64,000 nt of DNA, taken from positions 54,617-118,616 of the forward strand of contig NZ_AUCQ01000016.1 of the NCBI RefSeq assembly GCF_000429845.1, read 5' to 3'. The translations under genes and the position numbers were made by a program. The DNA comes from Comamonas composti DSM 21721. GTDB taxonomy: Bacteria > Pseudomonadota > Gammaproteobacteria > Burkholderiales > Burkholderiaceae_C. How positions within the stretch are numbered: the first letter of the stretch is position 1; each line of letters starts with the position of its first letter. Below, piece after piece: positions 44,056 through 54,327 of this stretch. Below the pieces are notes generated by a model. It saw only the letters and a program-made list of their open reading frames with translations. It searched no databases and was not told the origin of the DNA.

Positions 44056-44190
44056 TGAAGGCTTGGACCCGCCAACACAACCCTTGATGCGTCGTTGCTT
44101 CGCCTTGTCGTACTTTTGTACTGCCTGCGGCTTCGCACCTCGTCTCCAACGCAAACCTGCGGTTTGCTGGGTTGTGTTAGCTGCTCTTAA
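44056..44190. repeat. Family D inverted-repeat element
   Basis: AACACAACCC (44074-44083) and GGGTTGTGTT (44169-44178) are perfect complements bounding about 105 bases. Inside, GCAAACC/GGTTTGC (44151-44167) forms a second hairpin and TACTTTTGTACTGCCTGCGG is repeat-like. It separates the pta gene from the DUF3141 gene and may act as a terminator for the latter. Confidence 0.6.
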
Positions 44191-44195
44191 CGTTC

Positions 44196-46484
44196 TTAGC
44201 GTTTTCTGGGCGTGCCGGACGCCGCGCGCTTGGAGGCTGCGGGCTTGACAGCCGGTGCTGGCGAACTGGCAGGGCTGGGCGTGCTCGCGGGCGGACTGTC
44301 TTGCGGCAAGGCCTGGGAGAACAGGCCCAGGATCTGATCCAGGCGCTCCAGCTCTTCGGCCGTCAAGGCATTGCCTTGCACGGCCAGCGAGCGTATGGAG
44401 TCCATGGCCCAGCGCACGTCCTCCGGGGGCGTTGCCGTCAGCAGGTCGGGAATGGCCGCCAGGGCTGCCTGGGGCTCGCGCTGCACCAGCAAGGCCTGTT
44501 TTCGCACCAGGTGGCGAAATCCGACCATGTCGGGAGGTGTCTTGCCAGCCAGGCGCTGCTGCAAGACCTGCCAGAAGTGGTGGAAGTGGCGTTCGTCGGC
44601 CTTTCCGCGCACATGCAGCACATACACCAGGGCGCGCAGTATGGCCTCGTACAGACCGCCCTGCTTCACGCTGTCGTGCAGCTCGGCCAGTTCGCGACGC
44701 ATGTACTCGCGGTGCTCGGGCGAATCGCCGGGATGGGCGCGCGCAGGCCCCTGATCGCTGCGGCTCTGGCCTGCCTGGGCCTGCACCAGGGGCGAGCCGT
44801 AGATGGCGTCGAACATCTGCGCCTGCATGGCGTCGCGCTGATCGCGAAAGCCATCCAGCCACTGCACCACGGTGCGGGACACCATTTCCTGCCATTGCAA
44901 GAACGGGTTGCCTTCATCCACGGGCTGGCGCTGCTCGCGCGCCTGTTCGGCCAGGGCCTTGACGGCGGGCGCCAGGGGGTGGGCGTCGGACCACCACTCA
45001 TAGCCTATGCGCAGCGGCTGCATGGCCTGCAGCCAGCGCGCGGTTTGCGGCGTGGACAGCGCGCGCACCCAGGGCTGCCAGGTGTTGCGGTAGAGCGCCA
45101 GGTTGATTTCGGAAACCCGGGCGGCGGCCGCGAAGCGACGTTCGCTCTGCGGGTCGGGCTGAACAATGTCGCGCACTTCGGCCAGGCCGCTGCGGCGTAT
45201 CGTCATCAGATAATCGGCGTCCGTGACGTCCCGGGCCGGAACGTCGGCCGGCCGGTCCTGCACCTCGGCGCGATAAATGCCCGCAGGCAGCAGGTCGATG
45301 ACGTCGATATGGGCCGCGAATTCGCGGTGCTCCTTGCGGCCGACGCTGCTGGAGACAAAGATTCCCAGGTGGCCGATGCTGTCGTGCGTGGCAAAGACGA
45401 TGGTCTGATCGTGGGCCACGATGTCCTCCTCGTCGCGGTACAGGTCGGTGATCCAGCCCAGGGCCTGGCCCGGCGGCGTGATGTTGTCGCCATAGGAGCA
45501 GAACACCACGATGGGCGAGCGTATGTTGCGCAGATCGATGCGCACGCCGTCCGAGGTCGTCAGCTCGGCCGTGGCCAGGCGATTGCCGATGAACAGGTTG
45601 TCCACGATGTACTGCATCTCTTCGCCTTCGAGAAACACATGGCCGCCCCAGTATTTCTCAAAGCCCAGATAGCGCGGACCTTCGGTGTCCACCTTGGCGT
45701 AGAGCTGGTATTGCTTGCTCCACAGCGTGTTCGCCGGGTCCAGGTTCTCGAAGTTCTGTACCAGCCAGGCACCGTCGAAGCGACCCGCGCCCATGTCGCT
45801 GGTGAGTGCCGTCATCCAGCTGCCGCCCATGAGGCCGCCGCCATAGCGCATGGGGTTGCTGCCGGCCCAGTAGGACAGCGGCGTGCCGGCCACGATGATG
45901 GGGCCGAACAGCTCGGGCCAGACAGCTGCCGTCATGAGGATCTGCCAGCCAGCCTGGCAGTTGCCGATGACGGCCGGCTTGCCCAGGCTCTGTGGGTGCA
46001 GTTCGGCCACCTTGCGCACGAACTCGGCCTCGGCGCGCATCACGTCCTCGATGGTCTGGCCGGGGATGGGGTCGGGCAGAAAGCCCACGAAATAACAGGG
46101 GTGGCCGGCCTTGAGCGCCGCGCCGATCTCGCTGTCGGGCTTGAAGCCGCCGATTCCCGGGCCGTGTCCGGCGCGAGGGTCGACGACGATGAAGGGGCGC
46201 TTGCCGGGATCTTCCGGGGTATCGGGCAGGGGCTGGATGCGCACCAGGCCATAGTTCACGGGCCTGGGCAGATCCAGGCCGGTCATCACCAGGTCGGCGC
46301 CAAAGTTCAAGACGTTGGGGGCTTCCTCGGCCAGGTGCTCACGGTACTGGTTGCCGCGCTGGCGGCGTATGTCGGCATACAGCAGCGCGCGTTGCCAGGC
46401 ATCGGTCGCATATTGCGCAGCCGCCTGGGTGAATTGCAGTGGCAGGCCGAGGCTTGCGGCCGTGCTTTTGTGGTCCTCTTTCAT
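44196..46484 (-). CDS. DUF3141 domain protein, PHA-synthase-related alpha/beta hydrolase
   Basis: A 762-residue protein. Residues about 60-400 form an alpha/beta-hydrolase-like domain related to PHA synthases, with a nucleophile elbow VIGNCQAGWQ (about residue 176) in which Cys takes the place of the usual Ser. The C-terminal 40 residues are low-complexity Pro/Ala/Ser/Lys, as seen in granule-binding proteins. The family is found beside PHA genes, but its activity is not established. The start at 46484 was preferred because AAAGGA is nine bases upstream; 46493 is the alternative. Confidence 0.85.
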   Translation of the reverse strand: MKEDHKSTAASLGLPLQFTQAAAQYATDAWQRALLYADIRRQRGNQYREHLAEEAPNVLNFGADLVMTGLDLPRPVNYGLVRIQPLPDTPEDPGKRPFIVVDPRAGHGPGIGGFKPDSEIGAALKAGHPCYFVGFLPDPIPGQTIEDVMRAEAEFVRKVAELHPQSLGKPAVIGNCQAGWQILMTAAVWPELFGPIIVAGTPLSYWAGSNPMRYGGGLMGGSWMTALTSDMGAGRFDGAWLVQNFENLDPANTLWSKQYQLYAKVDTEGPRYLGFEKYWGGHVFLEGEEMQYIVDNLFIGNRLATAELTTSDGVRIDLRNIRSPIVVFCSYGDNITPPGQALGWITDLYRDEEDIVAHDQTIVFATHDSIGHLGIFVSSSVGRKEHREFAAHIDVIDLLPAGIYRAEVQDRPADVPARDVTDADYLMTIRRSGLAEVRDIVQPDPQSERRFAAAARVSEINLALYRNTWQPWVRALSTPQTARWLQAMQPLRIGYEWWSDAHPLAPAVKALAEQAREQRQPVDEGNPFLQWQEMVSRTVVQWLDGFRDQRDAMQAQMFDAIYGSPLVQAQAGQSRSDQGPARAHPGDSPEHREYMRRELAELHDSVKQGGLYEAILRALVYVLHVRGKADERHFHHFWQVLQQRLAGKTPPDMVGFRHLVRKQALLVQREPQAALAAIPDLLTATPPEDVRWAMDSIRSLAVQGNALTAEELERLDQILGLFSQALPQDSPPASTPSPASSPAPAVKPAASKRAASGTPRKR

Positions 46485-46611
46485 GGAGTCCATTCCTTTC
46501 CCGACACTGGTTTCTCATCGCAGTGGCCGCTGGCCGGACATGCGGCGACTGGCTGCGATAGCAGCCCCGGACCGGGGTTTGCAAGACCTGGTCCGGGGCG
46601 ATGGCATGGCA

Positions 46612-47358
46612 TCAATACATGTGCTGGCCGCCGTTCATGGACAGGTTGCTGCCTGTCATGAAGGCGGCGGCATCGCTGGCGACAAAGTTCACCAGCGCCG
46701 CAACTTCCTCGGGCCGCCCCAGCCGGCCCACAGGAATGCCGGCAATGATCTGCTCGCGCACATTCTCTGGCACGGCCATGACCATTTGCGTGGCCAGATA
46801 GCCTGGAGACACGGTGTTGACCGTAATCCCCTTGCGGGCCACTTCCAGGGCCAGGGCCTTGGTAAAGCCATGCACACCGGCCTTGGCTGCCGAGTAGTTG
46901 GTCTGGCCGAACTGGCCCTTGCTGCCGTTGATGGAGGCGATGTTGATCACCCGGCCCCAACTGCGCTCAAGCATGCCGTCGAGGAAAGTCTTGGTGACGT
47001 TGAACATGGAGTCCAGGTTCACGCGCAGCACGGCATCCCAGTTGTCCTTGCTGAGTTTGCGCAGCGTCGCGTCGCGTGTGATGCCCGCGTTGTTGACCAC
47101 GATGTCCACGGCATGGCCGTCGGCCTGGATCTGCCGGGCCATGGCCTCGCAGGAGGCATAGCTGGCAACGTCCACGCCATAGCTGGCAAAGCGGTAGCCG
47201 GCCTCGGACTGCTGGGCAAGCCAGGCCTTGGCCGCGTCCTCGCCGCGCGAGTGCGTGACCAGCACCCGGTGACCGGCATCGTGCAGTGCGCGGGCAATGG
47301 CTTCGCCCAGGCCGCCCATGCCTCCCGTGATCAAGGCCGTGCGTTGCTCAGGCTGCAT
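46612..47358 (-). CDS. phaB: Acetoacetyl-CoA reductase
   Basis: A 248-residue SDR enzyme that reduces acetoacetyl-CoA to (R)-3-hydroxybutyryl-CoA with NADPH, the monomer for PHB. Seen are ALITGGMGGLGEAIA, VNNAGITRDATLRK, INIASINGSKGQFGQTNYS (the catalytic Ser and Tyr), and AAKAGVHGFTKALALE, which are typical of PhaB. It overlaps the end of the phasin gene by 11 bases. Confidence 0.93.
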   Translation of the reverse strand: MQPEQRTALITGGMGGLGEAIARALHDAGHRVLVTHSRGEDAAKAWLAQQSEAGYRFASYGVDVASYASCEAMARQIQADGHAVDIVVNNAGITRDATLRKLSKDNWDAVLRVNLDSMFNVTKTFLDGMLERSWGRVINIASINGSKGQFGQTNYSAAKAGVHGFTKALALEVARKGITVNTVSPGYLATQMVMAVPENVREQIIAGIPVGRLGRPEEVAALVNFVASDAAAFMTGSNLSMNGGQHMY

Positions 47359-47812
47359 GATGTTCTGCCTTTTCCTCTTCGGCGGCAGCGGCCTTGCCCG
47401 AGGCGGGCAGGATGGAGGCCCAGATGCCCATCAGATTCTTCAGCGGCTCGCCCGTGCTGTCGGCACCAAAGGCCTGGCTTACATGGGCCTGCCATTGCTG
47501 CAAGGCTTGCTGCAGGGCTTGCGCATGTGTGGACTGGCCGCTGAAGGCGGACTGGGCCATGTTCTGCACCTGGTTGGCCTGCTGAGTGATCTGGCGCCAG
47601 AAGGATTGGGTGGACAGGGCCGCAAGCTGTTGCCAGTTGCCCGCCTGCTGCAGGCTCTCGATCTCGTCGCAGGTACTGGAAAGGCAGCCAGGGCCGGTCA
47701 GCGTGGCCTGCTCCAGCCACTGCTTGGCGTTTTCCTGCGCGAGGCGGGCCATGCGCAGTTGCAGCTCCAGCTGGGCCTTGAAAAGATGGAACGGAAGGGT
47801 GTCAGCACTCAT
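47348..47812 (-). CDS. Phasin family protein
   Basis: A 154-residue helical protein with the phasin pattern LELQLRMARLAQENAKQWLE, many Gln and Ala residues and no membrane segment. Phasins coat PHA granules in the cytoplasm and influence their number and size. The C-terminal tail is acidic then His-Ala rich. It lies directly before phaB with an 11-base overlap, so both are co-translated. Confidence 0.82.
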   Translation of the reverse strand: MSADTLPFHLFKAQLELQLRMARLAQENAKQWLEQATLTGPGCLSSTCDEIESLQQAGNWQQLAALSTQSFWRQITQQANQVQNMAQSAFSGQSTHAQALQQALQQWQAHVSQAFGADSTGEPLKNLMGIWASILPASGKAAAAEEEKAEHHAA

Positions 47813-47852
47813 GTCAATCTCCTAATAAGGGCTGCCCGCAGGCAGCGGGTCG

Positions 47853-48983
47853 TCAAGCCATTTGGCTGATGGTTTTGCGAAAACGGGTCAGGGCAAAGGT
47901 GAACAGCGCACCGCCGATGACGGCCAGGGCCAGAAAGGGTTTCCAGACTACGTCCAGACCTGCGCCCCGGTAAAGAATGGCCTGGGACAGCTCCACGAAA
48001 TGCGTGGTCGGCGCGGCCAGCATGAGGTTTTGCACCAGCTCCGGCATGCTCTCGCGCGGCGTCATGGCGCCGGACAGCAGTTGCAGCGGCACCAGCACCA
48101 GCACCATGAGCATGCCGAACTGGGGCATGTTGCGTGCCAGCGTGGCCAGATAAATGCCCAGCGAGGTGGTGGCGAAAAGGCACAGCGCAGCGCCGGTCAC
48201 GAACAGCAGCAGCGAGCCTTCGATGGGCACGCCCAGCAGCCCGCGCACGATGAGGTTGAGCGAGGCAAAGGCCGTGACCAGGACCACCAGGCCCATGGAC
48301 CAGACCTTGGCCAGCATGATCTCCGTGGGCGTGACCGGCATGACCAGCAAATGCTCGACCGTGCCATGCTCGCGCTCGCGGATCAGGGCTGCGCCGGTGA
48401 GGATGATGGACAGCATGGTCACATTGTTGATGATGCGCATCAGCCCGCCGAACCAGGTCTTGTCCAGCGTGGGGTTGAAGCGCGCGCGCAGCGCCAGGTC
48501 CACGGGCATGGCCGTGGCACCGCGTTCGCGGCGCACGAACTCGTTAACCTCCGAGGAGACGATCTGCTGCACATAGTTGTTGCCTGTAAAGGCCTGACTC
48601 ATGCGCGTGGCATCCACGTTCAGCTGCAGCTCGGGCGCACGCCCTGCAAGCACGTCGCGCTGGAAGTTGGGCGGGATATTGAGCACGAAGGTGTAATTGC
48701 CGGCATCCATGCCCTGGTCCATCTGCGCGAGCTCGATCATAGCCGGATGGGTGAACTGGGGCGGGTAGAAGGCCGAGCCGATGCGCTGGGACAGCGGCGA
48801 GCCGTCCTCGTCGACGATGGCAATGGGCGCGTTGTGCAGGGTCTCGGGCATGGCCGTGGCCGCGGTGTAGATGGACACCGTGAACACGTAGACGATGAGC
48901 AGCAGCAAAACGGGGTCGCGCCACAGGCTCCAAAGCTCTTTGACGCCCAGGCGATAGATGTTGGCTAGATGGCGGGTGCGCAT
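47853..48983 (-). CDS. ABC-2 type transporter permease (YhhJ-like)
   Basis: A 376-residue permease. One hydrophobic segment at residues 20-40 is followed by a large periplasmic domain and five C-terminal helices (for example LVVLVTAFASLNLIVRGLLG, ALCLFATTSLGIYLATLA). The segment IREREHGTVEHLLVMPVTP is typical of ABC-2 permeases. It follows the RbbA-type gene by one base, so it forms the second membrane half of that transporter. Confidence 0.9.
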   Translation of the reverse strand: MRTRHLANIYRLGVKELWSLWRDPVLLLLIVYVFTVSIYTAATAMPETLHNAPIAIVDEDGSPLSQRIGSAFYPPQFTHPAMIELAQMDQGMDAGNYTFVLNIPPNFQRDVLAGRAPELQLNVDATRMSQAFTGNNYVQQIVSSEVNEFVRRERGATAMPVDLALRARFNPTLDKTWFGGLMRIINNVTMLSIILTGAALIREREHGTVEHLLVMPVTPTEIMLAKVWSMGLVVLVTAFASLNLIVRGLLGVPIEGSLLLFVTGAALCLFATTSLGIYLATLARNMPQFGMLMVLVLVPLQLLSGAMTPRESMPELVQNLMLAAPTTHFVELSQAILYRGAGLDVVWKPFLALAVIGGALFTFALTRFRKTISQMA

Positions 48984-48984
48984 G

Positions 48985-51750
48985 TCAGCTCTCTTGTTTT
49001 TTGGTCAGGGCAATCGCCGTTCCAAGAATGACGGGCACGGACAGCAGCAGCGGCCAGAACGATGCGGCCAGCTCCTTGATTCCCAGGGCCTTGCTGAACA
49101 CGCCCCGGCTGATGGCAATCATGTGGCTGGCCGGATAGGTCTGGCCCACGATGCGGCCCATGCCTTCGAGCGAGGACACGGGGTCGACCAGGCCGGCGAA
49201 CTGCATGGTGGGGATCAGCGTGCCGACCAGGACCAGGAACATGGAGGCGATCTGGCTGCGCGTGACCGTCGAGGCCAGCAGACCGAAGCCCGTGGAGGCG
49301 GTGGTGAAGATCAGCGCCGCCAGCGCCAGCGAGAAGAAGTCGCCGGTGATGGGCACGCCAAAGACCGTGACGGCCAGCAGGCACATGAGGGTGAAGTTCA
49401 GCATGGCCAGGGCCACGTAGGGCAGTTGCTTGCCCAGCAGGAACTCGGTGCGGGTGACCGGCGTCACGTACAGGTTGGTGATGGAGCCGCTTTCCTTTTC
49501 TCGCACCACGGCCAGGGCCGTGAGCATGGCAGGCAGCATGAGCAGCAGCAGCGGAATGACGGCGGGCACCATGGCCGGCAGGCTGCGCACGTCGGGGTTG
49601 TAGCGAAAGCGCGTCTGTATGCCGATCAGCCCCTTGAGCTGAACGCCCAGGCGCTCGCGCGCCTGCTCGGCCAGCCAGTGCTGGTGTATGCCTTGCATAT
49701 AGCCTTGTATGGTCTCGGCGCGCGTGGGCATGGCGCCGTCGAACCAGGCGGCTACCTGCACGGGGCTGCCGCGCAGCACGTCGCGCGCAAAGCCCGGAGG
49801 AATCTCGATGACCAGGGCCAGCTCCCCGCTGCGCATGCGCTGGTCGAGCTGCTCGTAGTCGGTCACGGGCGCATGCTCGATGAAGTAGCGCGAGCCCGAA
49901 AGCCCTGTGGCGTAGCTGCGGCTGATCGTGGTCTGGTCGCGGTCCAGCACGGCGAAGCGCAAATCCTCCACGTCCAGGCTGATGCCGTAGCCGACGACGA
50001 ACATCAGGATCAGCGAGCCCAGCAGCGCCAGCGTGGCCCGCACCGGGTCGCGCTGCAGCTCCAGCGCTTCACGCCAGATGTAGCTGAGCATGCGCTGCAG
50101 GCTGAAGCGTTTGTGGTGCGTGCCATGGTTCGAGGTGGCAGCAGCCTGCTCGGCCTGGACGGGCGCCTCGTCGGTCTGGGCCTCTTCGGGGCTGCCTCCG
50201 CCGGCTTCGATCAGATAGCCGATGAAGGCCTCTTCCAGCGATGCCGCGCCGCGCTTTTCCACGAGCTTGGCGGGCACATCGCTGTCCAGCACCTTGCCCG
50301 CATGCATCATGGACATGCGGTCGCAGCGCTCGGCCTCGTTCATGAAGTGGGTGGAGATGAAGATGGTCACGCGGTCGCGCCGCGACAGCTCCACGAGCAG
50401 GCGCCAGAAGGCGTCGCGCGCCACGGGGTCCACGCCCGAGGTGGGCTCGTCCAGAATCAGCAGCTCGGGCTTGTGCACCATGGCCACGGCCAGGGACAGG
50501 CGCTGGCGCACGCCCAGGGGCAGGCTGGCCGGCAGGCTGTCGAGCACGGACTGCAGGCCGAAGCGCTCCACCATCTCGGCCACGCGTGTGGGGATCTCGG
50601 CCTCGGGCACGCTGAACAGCTGGGCGTGCAGCACCAGGTTCTGGTGCACGGACAGCTCGCTGTACAGGGAGAACGCCTGGGACATGTAGCCCACGCGGCG
50701 GCGCGTGTCGATGTCGCGCGGGTCTATGGCCTGGCCGAACAGCCAGGCCTGGCCTTCGCTGGCAGGCAGCAGGCCGGTGAGCATCTTCATGGTTGTGGAC
50801 TTGCCGCAGCCATTGGAGCCGAGAAAGCCGAAGATCTCGCCTCTGCGTATGCGAAAGCTCACGTGGTCCACGGCCACGAAGTCGCCAAAGCGCATGGTCA
50901 GATCGCGCGCTTCGATGGCAATGTCGTCCTTGCCGTCTTCGGGCAGGGGCGGAATCGTCACGGGAGCGTGGTCGCGCTTTTTCTCTTCGGGCAGCAGGTG
51001 GATGAAGGCTTCTTCGAGCGAGCGGCTGTGCGTGCGCTCCAGCAGCTCGGCGGGGGTGCCCGTGGCCAGGATGCGGCCCTCGTCCATGGCGACCAGCCAG
51101 TCAAAGCGCTGGGCCTCGTCCATGTAGGCCGTGGCCACCAGCACGCTCATGCTGGGGCGCTGGCGGCGTATGCGTGCGATCAGGTCCCAGAACTGGGCGC
51201 GTGCCAGCGGGTCCACGCCCGTGGTGGGCTCGTCGAGGATCAGCAGGTCGGGGTCGTGTATGAGTGCGCAACAAAGCCCCAGCTTCTGCTTCATGCCGCC
51301 CGAGAGCTTGCCTGCCGGGCGCGACAGAAACGGGCGCAGGCCCGTGGCCTGGGTCAGATCGTCGATGCGCCTGCGCCGCTCGGCTGCGTTGTGGCCGAAC
51401 AGGCGTGCGAAGAACTGCAGGTTCTCCTCCACCGACAGCGTGGGGTAGAGGTTGCGGCCCAGGCCCTGGGGCATGTAGGCCACGCGCGGGCATACGGCCT
51501 CGCGGTGCTTGCGCTCGGCCATGTCGCCGCCCAGCACTTCCACGCGGCCCTGCTGGATTTCGCGTGCACCCGAGATCAGGGCCAGAAGGCTGGATTTGCC
51601 CACGCCGTCCGGGCCTATGAGGCCTATCATCAGGCCGGCCGGAATATCCAGATCTATGCCCGCCAGGGCCTGGACCTGGCCGTAGGTCTGGTGCAGGCCC
51701 TGCAGGCGGGCGACGAAGCGGTTTTCTTGCAGCGACATGCTAAGACTCAT
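48985..51750 (-). CDS. rbbA: RbbA/YhiH family double ABC ATPase fused to ABC-2 permease
   Basis: A 921-residue protein with two nucleotide-binding domains and a C-terminal permease of about six helices. Domain 1 has Walker [10 protein letters not shown] (46-54), LSGGM and [10 protein letters not shown]; domain 2 has GSNGCGKST (311-319), LPLGVRQR and [10 protein letters not shown], with STHFMNEA as H-loop. The first H-loop reads ATAYMDEA, which I recall as usual for RbbA. The permease segment [20 protein letters not shown] is ABC-2-like. E. coli RbbA was described as ribosome-associated, but this arrangement points to drug or metabolite export with the adjacent adaptor and outer-membrane factor. 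Start overlaps the adaptor stop (ATGA). Confidence 0.93.
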   Translation of the reverse strand: MSLSMSLQENRFVARLQGLHQTYGQVQALAGIDLDIPAGLMIGLIGPDGVGKSSLLALISGAREIQQGRVEVLGGDMAERKHREAVCPRVAYMPQGLGRNLYPTLSVEENLQFFARLFGHNAAERRRRIDDLTQATGLRPFLSRPAGKLSGGMKQKLGLCCALIHDPDLLILDEPTTGVDPLARAQFWDLIARIRRQRPSMSVLVATAYMDEAQRFDWLVAMDEGRILATGTPAELLERTHSRSLEEAFIHLLPEEKKRDHAPVTIPPLPEDGKDDIAIEARDLTMRFGDFVAVDHVSFRIRRGEIFGFLGSNGCGKSTTMKMLTGLLPASEGQAWLFGQAIDPRDIDTRRRVGYMSQAFSLYSELSVHQNLVLHAQLFSVPEAEIPTRVAEMVERFGLQSVLDSLPASLPLGVRQRLSLAVAMVHKPELLILDEPTSGVDPVARDAFWRLLVELSRRDRVTIFISTHFMNEAERCDRMSMMHAGKVLDSDVPAKLVEKRGAASLEEAFIGYLIEAGGGSPEEAQTDEAPVQAEQAAATSNHGTHHKRFSLQRMLSYIWREALELQRDPVRATLALLGSLILMFVVGYGISLDVEDLRFAVLDRDQTTISRSYATGLSGSRYFIEHAPVTDYEQLDQRMRSGELALVIEIPPGFARDVLRGSPVQVAAWFDGAMPTRAETIQGYMQGIHQHWLAEQARERLGVQLKGLIGIQTRFRYNPDVRSLPAMVPAVIPLLLLMLPAMLTALAVVREKESGSITNLYVTPVTRTEFLLGKQLPYVALAMLNFTLMCLLAVTVFGVPITGDFFSLALAALIFTTASTGFGLLASTVTRSQIASMFLVLVGTLIPTMQFAGLVDPVSSLEGMGRIVGQTYPASHMIAISRGVFSKALGIKELAASFWPLLLSVPVILGTAIALTKKQES

Positions 51751-52838
51751 TGCGCGGGCTGGGTCGGCAGCTTCACGCTCAGGTTGTCAGGCCAGGATGC
51801 GTTGGCGTCGGTCTTGATCCAGGCCACGCCGGGCACCCCGGTCTTGACCTGCTCCAGGTGCTTTTGCAGCAGTTCCTGGTCGATCTTGGCGCGCACGCGG
51901 AACATCAGCTTTTGGCGCTCGCTCGCGGTCTCGACGGTCTTGGGGGTGAACTGGGCCTGGCTGGCCACAAAGGACACCGTGGCCGGAATCACGTACTGGG
52001 GCGCGGCGTCGAGCACCAGGCGGACCTCGCTGCCCAGGGCCAGGCGGCCGGCGGCGGTTTCGGGCACGAAAAAGCTCATATAGACATCCGACAGGTCGAG
52101 CATGTTGAGCACGCGCCCGCCTGCGCCCAGGACTTCGCCGGGCTGGGCCACGCGCAGTTGCACGCGGCCGTCACGCGGGGCCTTGAGCGCGGCATCGTCG
52201 ATGTCGGCCTGGATGCGCGCCACGGTTGCCGCCGTGGCCTGGACCTTGGATTGCACGCCCACGAGCTGGGCTTCGGCGGCCTTGACGGCTGCCTCGGCGG
52301 CAGCGGCCTGGGCGCGCGTGGCGGCCAGGGCGGCTTCGGTGCCGCGCACGCGGGCGCGGTCATCGTCGAGTTCCTGGGCCGAGGACGCGCCCTCCTTGGA
52401 CAGGGTCTCGGAGCGCTTGAGCCGGCGCTGGGCTGCGTCCAGTTCGGTTTCGCGCTGCACGATCAGGGCCTGGGCTGCACTCAGGTCGCTGCGGCGCAGT
52501 GTGACCTGGGCCTGGGCTGCGACCACACCGTGCTCGGCCTGCTGCTGGCCGGCCCGGGCCTCGTCGTGCTGGGCGCGCAAGGTGTCGATCTGCATGCGGG
52601 CCACGTTCTGTCCGGCCTGCACGAAGTCGCCCTCGCGCACCAGGATTTCCTCGATGCGGCCTGGCAGCTTGGTGGCCACGTCGATTTCGGTGGCCTCGAT
52701 GCGGCCGTTGCCGCTTACAAAGCCCGGGCCCGGGCCTTGGGTGGCAAAGGTTTTCCAGCCCCACCAGGCCACCAGGGCCAGGCCGGCGACGGCGGCGACC
52801 GGGACAAGCTTGTTTTTCATAGAAGTGTTCTTGCTCAT
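51747..52838 (-). CDS. HlyD family periplasmic adaptor (YhiI-like)
   Basis: A 363-residue membrane-fusion protein. A single N-terminal helix ([18 protein letters not shown]) anchors it, the lipoyl halves flank a long coiled-coil ([20 protein letters not shown] and similar, about residues 95-215), and the beta-barrel follows. It should link the inner-membrane ABC transporter to the outer-membrane channel encoded upstream. The ATG at 52838 starts [10 protein letters not shown]; the longer frame upstream was rejected because it overlaps the outer-membrane gene. Confidence 0.92.
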   Translation of the reverse strand: MSKNTSMKNKLVPVAAVAGLALVAWWGWKTFATQGPGPGFVSGNGRIEATEIDVATKLPGRIEEILVREGDFVQAGQNVARMQIDTLRAQHDEARAGQQQAEHGVVAAQAQVTLRRSDLSAAQALIVQRETELDAAQRRLKRSETLSKEGASSAQELDDDRARVRGTEAALAATRAQAAAAEAAVKAAEAQLVGVQSKVQATAATVARIQADIDDAALKAPRDGRVQLRVAQPGEVLGAGGRVLNMLDLSDVYMSFFVPETAAGRLALGSEVRLVLDAAPQYVIPATVSFVASQAQFTPKTVETASERQKLMFRVRAKIDQELLQKHLEQVKTGVPGVAWIKTDANASWPDNLSVKLPTQPAQ

Positions 52839-52854
52839 GGGAAGTCTGGTGTGT

Positions 52855-54291
52855 TCAGGGGTTGGAAGAGGGCTGGGTGCCGCCGCCCAGGGCGGCGTAA
52901 AGCCCGACCTGGCTGGACAGCAGGGCGCGGCGCGCCTGCACCAGTTGCTGCTTGGCGGCCAGCAGGTCGCGCTGGGCGTCCAGCACTTCGAGGTAGGCTG
53001 CCGAGCCATGGTCATAGCGCAGCTGGGCCAGGCGCGCGCGCTCGGACTGCGCCTCCACGGCGGTGCGTTGCACGGCGATCTGCTCGGCCATCCAGCGGCG
53101 TGCGGAAAGGCCGTCGGCGACTTCGCGGAACGCCGTCTGCACGGTTTTCTCGTACTGGGCTATGGCGCTGTCGCGGCGGATCTCGCCCAGCTCCAGGTTG
53201 GCGCGGCGCAGGCCGCCGTCGAAGATGGGCAGGGAGATGGTGGGCATGAAGGCCCAGGCGCGGCTGCCCGAGTCGAACAGGCCGTCGAGCTCGGCACTCG
53301 CACTGCCCCAGCGGCCGGTGAGGGCGATGCGCGGGAAAAAGGCTGCACGTGCCGCGCCGATGTTGGCCCGGGCCGCCTGCAGCTGGTGCTCGGCCGCGAT
53401 GATGTCGGGCCTTGCGGTCAGCAATTGCGAAGGCAGGCCGGGCTGCAACTCGGCCAGGACCAGGGTGTCGTCAAAGGCTGCTGCTGCGGGCAGCGGGCCA
53501 GGGTCGGCGCCCACCAGCTGGGCCAGTGCATGCAACTGCTGGGCGCGGCCCAGCTCCAGCTGGGCCAGCAGGGCCTGGGCCTGGGTGAGCAGGGTCTGGA
53601 TCTGGGTCAACTGCAGCTTGGAGCTGGCGCCCACGGCTTCGCGGCGGCTGAAGATGCGGAACGACTCCTGGCGCGAGTCCAGCGTGTCGCGCGCAATGGC
53701 CACGCGTTCGTCGAGCTCGCGCAGGCCCAGGTAGCCGTTCGCGACCTGGGTGATCAGGGCGACCTGCACGGCCTGGTGGCCGGACTCGCTTGCAAGCCAG
53801 GTCTGCATGGCCGAGTCCCGGAGGTTGCGCACACGCCCCCACAGGTCCAGCTCCCAACTGCTGAGGCCGACTTCGGCCCGGTATTCGCCGCTGACCACGG
53901 AGCGCCTCGTGACGTTGAGGTCGCCGGGCACGCGTGCGCGCCCGCCCTGGCCGCCGATGCCGATGGTCGGGAATTGCTCGGAACGCTGGATCTGGAAGGC
54001 CGCGCGGGCTTCCTCGGCGCGCAGGGCTGCGATGCGCAGGTCGCGGTTGTTCTCCAGGGCCGTGGTGATCAGCCGCTGCAGCACGGGGTCGGTGAAGTAG
54101 TCGCGCCATACAAGGCCGGGAGCGTTCGCGCCCTGGCCGTCGGCCTGCGGTGCCGCGGCCCAGTTGGCGGGAATCGGCAGCGCAGGTGTTTCATGGGGCG
54201 GCGCGAGCGAGGCGCAGCCGCCCAGCAGCGCCGCCAGCATGCCGGAGGCGATGAAGCGGTGCGTGACGGAACTTGGAAAGACTGGGGTCAT
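52855..54291 (-). CDS. Outer membrane efflux lipoprotein (NodT/OprM family)
   Basis: A 478-residue TolC-type channel. The signal peptide ends in a lipobox, LLGGC, near residue 26, so the mature protein should be lipid-anchored. Two OEP repeats are visible, with the coiled segments NRDLRIAALRAEEARAAFQI and RIALTGRWGSASAELDGL. It completes the tripartite pump with the HlyD and RbbA-type proteins, all in the same orientation with 16-base or smaller gaps. Confidence 0.93.
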   Translation of the reverse strand: MTPVFPSSVTHRFIASGMLAALLGGCASLAPPHETPALPIPANWAAAPQADGQGANAPGLVWRDYFTDPVLQRLITTALENNRDLRIAALRAEEARAAFQIQRSEQFPTIGIGGQGGRARVPGDLNVTRRSVVSGEYRAEVGLSSWELDLWGRVRNLRDSAMQTWLASESGHQAVQVALITQVANGYLGLRELDERVAIARDTLDSRQESFRIFSRREAVGASSKLQLTQIQTLLTQAQALLAQLELGRAQQLHALAQLVGADPGPLPAAAAFDDTLVLAELQPGLPSQLLTARPDIIAAEHQLQAARANIGAARAAFFPRIALTGRWGSASAELDGLFDSGSRAWAFMPTISLPIFDGGLRRANLELGEIRRDSAIAQYEKTVQTAFREVADGLSARRWMAEQIAVQRTAVEAQSERARLAQLRYDHGSAAYLEVLDAQRDLLAAKQQLVQARRALLSSQVGLYAALGGGTQPSSNP

Positions 54292-54327
54292 GGTCGTATG
54301 CGGTGCAACTGCGTGCCCTGATGTCTG

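Noticed and set aside
43963..44895. N-terminal extension of the phosphotransacetylase frame
   Set aside because: It crosses a repeat and overlaps the DUF3141 gene in another frame; MaoC-like similarity begins at 43962.
48958..52083. A 1041-codon open frame on the plus strand opposite rbbA and the adaptor gene
   Set aside because: It is rich in His, Gln, Gly and Ala with no domain pattern, as expected for the antisense of GC-rich coding DNA; the minus-strand genes have complete motifs.
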